Origin: Dehalococcoidales bacterium
GTDB taxonomy: Bacteria; Chloroflexota; Dehalococcoidia; Dehalococcoidales; UBA2162
DNA length: 13,692 nt
Assembly: GCA_020343555.1 (NCBI GenBank)
Contig: CP070800.1
Location: forward strand, 2,319,077-2,332,768
Reading direction: 5' to 3'
Shown here: in pieces, positions 6,256-12,557 of the stretch
How positions within the stretch are numbered: the first letter of the stretch is position 1
Layout of the letters: each line of letters opens with the position of its first letter
Made by a program: the position numbers and the translations under genes
The notes under the pieces: generated by a model
The model's input: only the letters and a program-made list of their open reading frames with translations
Told to the model about the DNA's origin: nothing
Database searches by the model: none

Positions 6256-8172
6256 TTATCCTGTATAAACCCCGGTGTAATCTCTGTTGTTAACTTCGTA
6301 ATTCTCCTTTAAATTGCCATAGTAGTCCAGAGGTGCTTCACCGACTTTTACTTTATCGTTTTCAAGCCTGACAGTTATGAATTTACTCCATTCCGGTGGA
6401 TCCAGTTCCGGGTAATCAATTCTGTAGAAATCAAGATACCGGCTGCTTGCTTTACGCGCCAGGGATGCGTGGAGTACTACCTGAGCATAAGTGAGGATAC
6501 TCAGGTCCTCAAGGCTGCGAAGCAATTTATGCGGGTCAAGGGCATAGAGTTTCGGAACCCAGTTCTCCTCGATGTCTTTTAATGAGTGTAAAGCCAGGTT
6601 AAATAATGATTCCGTCTTGTATTCGCTGCAGAAGTATTGCATGGTTTTCGCGATTCCTGCATGCAGCTCCTTCCACTCTATCCCATCACTTCTCTGAATC
6701 GGTGCATAGACCCTTGCCTTTTCTCTCGATATCTGCTCTTTCGATATATCCGGTTTATCTGCTTGCCGGGCATAATCAGCTGCTTTTCTTCCGGCATATC
6801 GACCCGTGGAAGCAGCAAAACTGGTATCACCCGTCGCAAACAACTGACTCCCTGCGGCGTAAAGTCCTTCTACATCGCTTCTCAAATCCCAGTCGATCAT
6901 AATACCGCTGCCGCGTGTACCCGGTATATCAATTGCACGCCATTGAGGAGGGCTGACACCTTCGATTAATTGATAATTCATCAGCTGGTCTTTGGATGGG
7001 TCGAACCCTGCTTCGTTAAAGGTATCGACAATTATTTTCGTAATTGATTCTTCTTGCAGCATCATGCCCCATGTTATATTACGTTCCATCTCCGGCATAC
7101 AGGGAAAATCACCAAAAAAAGGCAGAGCATACTCCCCTTTCAGGACTCCGTCACGAATAACCTGCCACGGTCCGGTCCGGGCTTGTCGGTCTGCATATTG
7201 CGGATTCACTCCCCATCCCTGGTTACCTATCGGTAATTTCTTACCATTGGCATCGACAAGCTGTACATTCTCATAGCTGGCATCACCGGCACCGCCATAC
7301 CACTTATGCTTGTATCCGGTACCGATTCCCAACAGCCCTGATTTTTCCATCAAAGTAAGGGAAGCTCCGGCCCTCCAGGCCATGGCATTGCCATCACCGG
7401 AAAGAGCCCGGGACTGGTGACTGGAAATACCAGCTAACTCAGTATTGAAAACCCAGATAGAACCGGGAACTCCGGTGCTGAGCACCGTTGCTTTGGCTGT
7501 AAAGACCATGAATTCACCGGTCCTGTTATTTATACCCGTAGCGCCGACGATTCTGGCGCCCTGGATTCCTTTTTCATTCAACAGGCTGGTAACCATTACT
7601 CTATCGAAAATACTAACGCCTAAACGTAAGCACTCTTTTTGCAATACAGGCTTAAACGTAGTCCCCCAGACGCGGAATACAACATTCGACTCATGGAAAG
7701 CATTGTTCCTGGGTGAAAACATAAACCTGGTTTTTTCATCCCTGCCTTCAGCACCTTTCCACTCGTCATCAGTATCTCTGATTTTACCGCCCATTTGCTC
7801 CAGTTCCAGGAGAGTATCGTAGTCTTCCCGGCATTGAATCTGGCGACCGATTCCGCAGTTATAACCTCCGTTTGAACTGGTTAATCGTTGAGCCCACTCA
7901 TCAGGGTCAACCTTTGACAAGGGATGATTAGGCGTATCGCACCAGTGATCGACTCCAGGACCAACAGCGCCGCTTCTTACAGTAGCCGATTTCTCCACCA
8001 TTGCCACTTTCAGACCTTTTCTGGCAGCGCTGATTGCCGCCCAGCATCCGGCCATACCACCACCAATTACCAGAACATCCGTATCGATTTCCTGCTCTTT
8101 GTCATAAAGAACTGGGTACGGCCAGTCGGGTGGTCGGGATTCCTGGTTAACGAATTCGTGGAATAAAGCCAT
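6256..8172 (-). CDS. FAD flavoprotein of the fumarate reductase/AprA superfamily
   Basis: Soluble flavoprotein of 638 residues, close to the length of AprA and fumarate reductase catalytic subunits. The dinucleotide-binding motif VIGGGMAG is at 35-42, with Glu60 at the end of the second strand to hold the FAD ribose. SGAVGPGVDHW follows and resembles the substrate-side loop of AprA-type proteins. The C-terminal FAD motif GLYAAGSQLFATG is followed by a helical domain and a tail ending near DYTGVYTG. Its start is nine bases past the CoA-transferase beta stop, and its ribosome site GGAGG overlaps that stop, so translation is probably coupled. Together with the ferredoxin it forms an AprAB-like pair. 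No ATP sulfurylase or dissimilatory sulfite reductase gene is nearby, so APS reduction is not supported. Redox of an unsaturated acid or acyl-CoA is a better guess. Confidence 0.88.
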   Translation of the reverse strand: MALFHEFVNQESRPPDWPYPVLYDKEQEIDTDVLVIGGGMAGCWAAISAARKGLKVAMVEKSATVRSGAVGPGVDHWCDTPNHPLSKVDPDEWAQRLTSSNGGYNCGIGRQIQCREDYDTLLELEQMGGKIRDTDDEWKGAEGRDEKTRFMFSPRNNAFHESNVVFRVWGTTFKPVLQKECLRLGVSIFDRVMVTSLLNEKGIQGARIVGATGINNRTGEFMVFTAKATVLSTGVPGSIWVFNTELAGISSHQSRALSGDGNAMAWRAGASLTLMEKSGLLGIGTGYKHKWYGGAGDASYENVQLVDANGKKLPIGNQGWGVNPQYADRQARTGPWQVIRDGVLKGEYALPFFGDFPCMPEMERNITWGMMLQEESITKIIVDTFNEAGFDPSKDQLMNYQLIEGVSPPQWRAIDIPGTRGSGIMIDWDLRSDVEGLYAAGSQLFATGDTSFAASTGRYAGRKAADYARQADKPDISKEQISREKARVYAPIQRSDGIEWKELHAGIAKTMQYFCSEYKTESLFNLALHSLKDIEENWVPKLYALDPHKLLRSLEDLSILTYAQVVLHASLARKASSRYLDFYRIDYPELDPPEWSKFITVRLENDKVKVGEAPLDYYGNLKENYEVNNRDYTGVYTG

Positions 8173-8181
8173 ATTTACCTC

Positions 8182-8994
8182 CTAACTTTTTGGTGGCGGT
8201 GCCTGACCTCTCATTCTGGCTCGTGCAGCCATTACCCATTCAATTTTATCTCGAAATACGCCTAACTCCTCATCATTGGGAGGTTCAGTATCCTTAAGAT
8301 CAGAGGCAACCTTTAGGTCCCAGCTTGTTTCTTCTTTTACTTTCTCCAGAATTACGCCAATGTCCGTATGCACCGATTTCAACACCATTTCTCTGTCCTC
8401 AAATCCGTAGATACCAAGGTTTGTTATTACCGCCGCCGGTCCGGTATCAGGACGCAGTCCTATCTCTTCTCGTCGACCCGGCTTTCCGTCCAGATAACCA
8501 GGACAGGTAACAAAATCTACCTTTTCGAGGAACCTCCGTTTATCCTGTTGCAGTATTACGATAGTCCGCTTACACCAGCTCATAATATCATTGCCACCAC
8601 CACTTCCCGGCCATCGATGGATAGGATTCCGGTAATCACCAACGCAGGTATCGTTCAAGTTGCCGAAGCGGTCAACCTGACCTGCTCCCAGGAAACCTGT
8701 ATTCAGATGCCCAGCCTGACCCAGACTCATAACATGGAATAACCCACTCAACTGGTCCGCGAACGACTGTGAACCAAGCGTATCTGTCGCTGCCGGTATG
8801 GGAAAAAGATTAGACCTGACGATACCATTTTCAATTACAATGACACAGTTCGGCGCATGGGAATTTTTCGCGAGTAGTGCTGCCTGCATCGGAAGACCGA
8901 CTCCCACGTATACAATATCATTATCCTTTATCTCTCGAGCCGCAGAGACCACCATCTGGATATTAGCTAAGTATTTCTTATCATCCTGGGTCAT
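8182..8994 (-). CDS. CoA-transferase family I, beta subunit (glutaconate CoA-transferase-like)
   Basis: Beta subunit of 270 residues, similar throughout to GctB of glutaconate CoA-transferase. It has YVGVGLPM (29-36), HAPNCVIVIENG (46-57), GAGQVDRFGNLN (103-114), PGSGGGNDI (129-137) and the FVTCPGYLDG stretch. Glu55 aligns with the catalytic glutamate of GctB that forms the CoA-thioester intermediate. The related ring-cleaving hydrolase IpdB lacks this residue, so real CoA transfer is favoured. The ATG overlaps the alpha-subunit stop (ATGA at 8994-8991) and has a full AGGAGGT eight bases upstream, so the two subunits are translationally coupled. It acts in the cytoplasm as a heteromer with the alpha subunit, moving CoA from acetyl-CoA or another donor to a carboxylic acid. 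The acid is unknown. Confidence 0.9.
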   Translation of the reverse strand: MTQDDKKYLANIQMVVSAAREIKDNDIVYVGVGLPMQAALLAKNSHAPNCVIVIENGIVRSNLFPIPAATDTLGSQSFADQLSGLFHVMSLGQAGHLNTGFLGAGQVDRFGNLNDTCVGDYRNPIHRWPGSGGGNDIMSWCKRTIVILQQDKRRFLEKVDFVTCPGYLDGKPGRREEIGLRPDTGPAAVITNLGIYGFEDREMVLKSVHTDIGVILEKVKEETSWDLKVASDLKDTEPPNDEELGVFRDKIEWVMAARARMRGQAPPPKS

Positions 8995-9917
8995 TGTTCA
9001 TTACCTCCTATAGTCTCATACCCGCTTGCAACCGGATCGCTGAACGCCGGATTTTTCAACCTGAGATTATCGAGGAAATCCGCACCGTTCTTTTGCTTCA
9101 GATTCTCCAGGTATTCGTTCCAGTCGTTAACTCCGTAGACTGTTTCCTCTAAATTCTCTTCATACGCTTCTTTTCCGCCCATCATCGTGCCAAACACCAT
9201 TGGTCCATCGTTATAACATCCAGCCAGATGACTGGGATAAGCTCCGAATGGCTGTTCTACCACCGCATTCACCCTGAAGCCTGGTATGATAGTACGATTC
9301 GGATCCCGCCTAATTACTTCGGAATCGACGATTTCTTCGGTCGTTACAATTATCTTCCTGCTGGCGTTAATACCTTCAAGGTCAATACCAAGCGTACCCC
9401 ATTTCTGAGCATTACCTTCAGAATCAGCTCTCTGTACATGTATTATTCCGATATCCGGAACTACTGCTCTTACCGCTCCTACCTGGGTATGCGTGAAAGG
9501 GCACTCGATCGATTTGATGTTTTCGTGATTGTACTTTTCCATATCCGAACCGACCAGGCTTCTTGTCGGCATGAACGGAATACCCATATATCCTGCGTAT
9601 AACATTAGAGCTATCCCGTAATGTGATGATTCTTCAACTACCGGAAATTTACCGTTCTCCCTGGCTTTTTGAAGTGCGTAGGAACGGTTTTCGTTAAGCA
9701 TACTGTATCCGGTAATCAGCCTGTCTACCAGCCCTTCGCCGATCAGTGTATTTGTATTCGTAAGGCAGGTTATTACTCCTAGATGGTCAATCTTCTGTCG
9801 TATGATTTCAGCCACAGCGGCTGCCGGAGCTCCATGCTGTGCCCCGGAGATAAACAGCAGATCACCACTTTCTACGTACCTGGAGACTGCTTCTTTCATT
9901 GTCATTACTTTACTCAC
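8991..9917 (-). CDS. CoA-transferase family I, alpha subunit
   Basis: Alpha subunit of 308 residues, related to GctA and IpdA. The N-terminal CoA-binding loop reads FISGAQHGAP (22-31). GIPFMPTRSLVGSDM (112-126) is the characteristic alpha-subunit stretch, followed by an HVQRADSEGNAQ segment and TTEEIV. The start is GTG at 9917: AGGAGG lies nine bases before it, while the first in-frame ATG (codon 5) is too far away. The gene begins 53 bases after the Tm-1-like stop and overlaps the beta subunit by four bases, so it sits mid-operon. It has no catalytic glutamate of its own and works only with the beta subunit. Confidence 0.9.
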   Translation of the reverse strand: MSKVMTMKEAVSRYVESGDLLFISGAQHGAPAAAVAEIIRQKIDHLGVITCLTNTNTLIGEGLVDRLITGYSMLNENRSYALQKARENGKFPVVEESSHYGIALMLYAGYMGIPFMPTRSLVGSDMEKYNHENIKSIECPFTHTQVGAVRAVVPDIGIIHVQRADSEGNAQKWGTLGIDLEGINASRKIIVTTEEIVDSEVIRRDPNRTIIPGFRVNAVVEQPFGAYPSHLAGCYNDGPMVFGTMMGGKEAYEENLEETVYGVNDWNEYLENLKQKNGADFLDNLRLKNPAFSDPVASGYETIGGNEQ

Positions 9918-9926
9918 AAAATAAAA

Positions 9927-9932
9927 CCTCCT
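9927..9932 (-). promoter_or_regulatory. Ribosome binding site deciding the GTG start of CoA-transferase alpha
   Basis: AGGAGG on the - strand lies nine bases before the GTG at 9917. No other start codon is suitably spaced, which supports the non-ATG start. Confidence 0.7.
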
Positions 9933-9970
9933 ATCTAAATATTTGTTAATGACATGACATTACTAATATA

Positions 9971-11188
9971 TTAAAGTAGTTCAAGAAACTCGTTTACCAC
10001 CGATTCGGTGAATATAGGGTCATTTATATTAGCGTCGATTTTCAATATTTCAATATCATTTCTTAGTGAGTCTGTCAGGGTATCGATAAAAACACGATTA
10101 GCAACAGGATCATAGAAATCATTACCTTCGCAATCTATCGATGAAAATCCCCTGAGTGGAATTATAAATTTCGCCTTTCCCCTGGCACGGTTCAGTTTCT
10201 CGCTGATGGCACTGGCTATCATACGCAGTTCATCAGCATTTACTCTCGGTAGCGTAGCCTGGGGATTATGATAACAGATTGTCCTGTCGGAATATCGTTC
10301 AGGTAGAGTCTCGGGACCAAGGAAATTCAGGATATCGATACATCCGGGAGTAATGATCTGGGGTATTCCCTTCTCACCGGCTGCTTCAAGGCGATGTGAT
10401 CCGGCAGAAGCAAGTCCACCGAATAACTCATTCCCGATTTCATTCATTCCGAGTTCAATAACCCCTTTTACCGGGTATATTTTTACGAGTTCTTCAAACG
10501 TCTCTCCCCCCACACCTATGGTATGAAACACTCCGACTTCAAAACCTTTGTCCTCGAGAGATGATTTCACCGCCAGACCGCACCCGGTAGACAGGCCGGT
10601 CATGGTCATGAACACGAGAGGTTTTTCATAGTTCTCCGGTATTACAGTATCCATCATACCCGTTATTGCACCAACTGCTTTTTGCAGAGAATCCACGGTT
10701 AATCTATTCAGCCCGGCTATATCGGCGATTGACGGCATGATAACAATATCTTTAGTTCCTACATACTTCCTGATACCTGCCTGCACGATCTTCTGGGATG
10801 AAAGCATGAACTTGGGGAATCCTATGGGGAGTTCCTGGAGTATCGCTGCTGCTATACCTGAACCGGTACCGCCACCGATGGATATCACTCCTGCAAAAGC
10901 CCCGGATTCGTAGAGTTCCCTGACTATCTTCCTTGCTCCTAAAGTCATGATCCGCGTTGCAGGTCCGGCTTCGGATATGGCCCTTACCTCTTCAATCGTA
11001 GTCCCTGCAGCCTCGGCTACCTCTTCTGCTGTGATATCAGCGTCGAAATACGCCTCAGCAAGACAACCGACATCCATAACAAGAGCCTGGTAATTTTCTT
11101 TACTGTTGACAAGGTTTTTAACGTACTGGAGTTCCGGGCCTTTCGAGTCCAGCGTACCTATACAGAGTATCACTTTCTTTGAATGCAT
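9971..11188 (-). CDS. Tm-1-like ATP-binding protein (UPF0261), diverged glycine loop
   Basis: Protein of 405 residues in the UPF0261/Tm-1 N-terminal family, whose plant member binds ATP and inhibits tobamovirus replication. The bacterial role is not established. Seen: GTLDSKG (11-17), SIGGGTGSGIA (103-113), KYVGTKDIV, DIAGLNR (156-162), PQIITPGCID, PLRGFSSID and a closing DANINDPIF. The glycine loop differs from the GGSxGT form in the divergent paralogue. An upstream in-frame ATG at 11242 exists, but the ATG at 11188 has AGGAG five bases before it and begins at the conserved KKVILCIGTLDSKG, so I chose 11188. It is the first gene of the - strand operon leading to the CoA-transferase, flavoprotein and ferredoxin. 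This implies a part in handling the same substrate, possibly an ATP- or nucleotide-dependent step. Confidence 0.87.
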   Translation of the reverse strand: MHSKKVILCIGTLDSKGPELQYVKNLVNSKENYQALVMDVGCLAEAYFDADITAEEVAEAAGTTIEEVRAISEAGPATRIMTLGARKIVRELYESGAFAGVISIGGGTGSGIAAAILQELPIGFPKFMLSSQKIVQAGIRKYVGTKDIVIMPSIADIAGLNRLTVDSLQKAVGAITGMMDTVIPENYEKPLVFMTMTGLSTGCGLAVKSSLEDKGFEVGVFHTIGVGGETFEELVKIYPVKGVIELGMNEIGNELFGGLASAGSHRLEAAGEKGIPQIITPGCIDILNFLGPETLPERYSDRTICYHNPQATLPRVNADELRMIASAISEKLNRARGKAKFIIPLRGFSSIDCEGNDFYDPVANRVFIDTLTDSLRNDIEILKIDANINDPIFTESVVNEFLELL

Positions 11189-11193
11189 AATCG

Positions 11194-11198
11194 CTCCT
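11194..11198 (-). promoter_or_regulatory. Ribosome binding site fixing the Tm-1-like start at 11188
   Basis: AGGAG on the - strand lies five bases before the ATG at 11188. The longer alternative start at 11242 adds 18 residues not seen in the paralogue and has no comparable site. Confidence 0.65.
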
Positions 11199-11254
11199 GT
11201 GACTCGGTGTCGTGTGTGAAGGATAAATGATATACTATTCAACGAAACGAACCA

Positions 11255-11292
11255 TTGATACCGATTTTACCCGTAATTCTACGAAAATATCA
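11255..11292. repeat. Imperfect palindrome in the divergent control region
   Basis: TTGAT (11255-11259) and ATTTT (11264-11268) on the left are matched by AAAAT (11284-11288) and ATCAA (11289-11293, one base past this span) on the right. The left arm carries a four-base interruption, and the centre is about 15 bases. It overlaps both boxes of the - strand promoter, as an operator would. The AT-rich composition makes chance possible. Confidence 0.25.
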
Positions 11293-11293
11293 A
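11264..11293 (-). promoter_or_regulatory. Candidate promoter of the five-gene operon
   Basis: On the - strand, TTGATA (11293-11288) and TAAAAT (11269-11264) each match consensus at five of six positions with an 18-base spacer. Transcription would start near 11257, leaving a leader of about 70 bases. The boxes overlap an imperfect palindrome at 11255-11292, which could be an operator. No equally good promoter was found for the divergent + strand gene. Confidence 0.45.
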
Positions 11294-11324
11294 ACCCTGA
11301 TAAGTAAAAGAGTAGGATTGTTGT

Positions 11325-12557
11325 ATGGCAAAGCAGAAAAAAACAATCGTATTGTTCGGGCGTCTTGACAGTAAGGGTAAGGAATACGGTTATGTAAAAA
11401 ACAGGATAATCGTCGGGGGTTGCGAAGTTATTACAGTAGATACCGGCACCCGTGGTTCTCCGGAATTACAACCTGATATTTCACGCGAGGAAGTTGCCAG
11501 GGCTGCCGGAAAGGAAATCAAAGAAGTAGTCGATCACTCTGACGAAAGTAAAGAAATTGAAGTAATGATGGAAGGCGCATCCGTTGTCGCCCGACAACTC
11601 TACGATAAAGGAAAACTTGATGGTGTGATGTGCCTTGGTGGATCACGGGGAACTGCCATTGGTACGGCTGTAATGCGAGCCTTGCCGTTCGGGATACCTA
11701 AATTCATGGTGAGTACCATAGCATCGGGGGATATGAGACCGTACGTAGGAACCAGTGACATAACCGTACTGCACTCCGTTACTGATATTGTAGGATTGAA
11801 TCGAATGACAAGAAAGTTGCTGTCCTATGCAGCCGGATCGGTAGTAGGAGCGGTAAACATAGAATCCGAACTCGAAGTAAAAAACAAGCCTGTCATTGCC
11901 ATGAGCGCTATGGGTGGTATTAACCGGGCGGCTTTTAAAGCACAGGAAATTCTGGAGGACAAAGGATTTGAAGTCGTGACTTTCCACGCAGTGGGTACCG
12001 GTGGACGAGCAATGGAGGAAACGATTGGGCAAGGACTCATCGACGGAGTCCTCGATCTGGTAACACACGAATTGATCGACCATCTTTACAACGGATATTA
12101 TGATGCCGGACCTGACAGACTGGAAATGGCAGGGAAAAAGGGGATTCCGCAGGTAGTTGTTCCAGGCTGCCTTGATTTTATCGCATTCAGCCCTCCCTCG
12201 AACATTCCTGAAGAAATAAAAAAACGGGAAATATTCTGGCACACTCCCGAAGTGGCAATTGTAAGGGCGAATAAAACAGAAATGGAATTTACAGCAAAGG
12301 TTCTGGCTGAAAAGCTTAATAGAGCTGTAGGACCGGTGGCGATAGTGATTCCCGTTCGAGGATTCTCTCCGGGGAATCGCGAAAGCAGGAGTCTCTATGA
12401 TCCGGAAGCAGATACTGCGTTTATTGACACATTGAAAAAGAGCCTGAACCCAGTCATCAGGTTAGTGGAAGTAGACGCTCATATCAACGATGAGATATTC
12501 GCAGGACAGGCCGTTAGCCTGTTGTGTGAGATGATAACAGAACGAAAGCAAAGCTAA
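11325..12557 (+). CDS. Tm-1-like ATP-binding protein (UPF0261), second paralogue
   Basis: Protein of 410 residues in the same family as the divergent gene, with all family landmarks: GRLDSKG (12-18), CLGGSRGTAIGT (103-114), PYVGTSDIT, DIVGLNR (154-160), PQVVVPGCLDF, PVRGFSPGN and DAHINDEIF near the end. Its GGSRGT loop is nearer the usual UPF0261 form than the GGGTGS loop of its neighbour. The ATG has AGGA seven bases upstream. It is divergent from the operon across 136 bases and probably shares its control. Its TAA overlaps the stop of the convergent CaiB-like gene. The two paralogues may form a mixed complex or act on two related compounds. The function is unknown, and only family membership and gene neighbourhood are supported. 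Confidence 0.88.
   Translation: MAKQKKTIVLFGRLDSKGKEYGYVKNRIIVGGCEVITVDTGTRGSPELQPDISREEVARAAGKEIKEVVDHSDESKEIEVMMEGASVVARQLYDKGKLDGVMCLGGSRGTAIGTAVMRALPFGIPKFMVSTIASGDMRPYVGTSDITVLHSVTDIVGLNRMTRKLLSYAAGSVVGAVNIESELEVKNKPVIAMSAMGGINRAAFKAQEILEDKGFEVVTFHAVGTGGRAMEETIGQGLIDGVLDLVTHELIDHLYNGYYDAGPDRLEMAGKKGIPQVVVPGCLDFIAFSPPSNIPEEIKKREIFWHTPEVAIVRANKTEMEFTAKVLAEKLNRAVGPVAIVIPVRGFSPGNRESRSLYDPEADTAFIDTLKKSLNPVIRLVEVDAHINDEIFAGQAVSLLCEMITERKQS

Noticed and set aside
5944..8172. Genuine dissimilatory adenylylsulfate reductase (AprAB)
   Set aside because: The ferredoxin lacks the AprB tail and the first-cluster insertion, no sat or dsr genes are nearby, and the operon partners are CoA-transferase subunits.
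8182..9917. IpdAB steroid-ring hydrolase
   Set aside because: The beta subunit keeps the glutamate typical of true CoA-transferases, and no steroid-degradation genes are present.
11189..11242. Longer N-terminus for the - strand Tm-1-like protein starting at 11242
   Set aside because: The ATG at 11188 has a well-placed AGGAG, and the extra 18 residues have no counterpart in the paralogue.
11643..12242. 199-codon open frame on the - strand inside the second Tm-1-like gene
   Set aside because: It is antisense to a clear family member, its product shows no domain, and it has no ribosome site. It is a shadow of the real gene's codon pattern.
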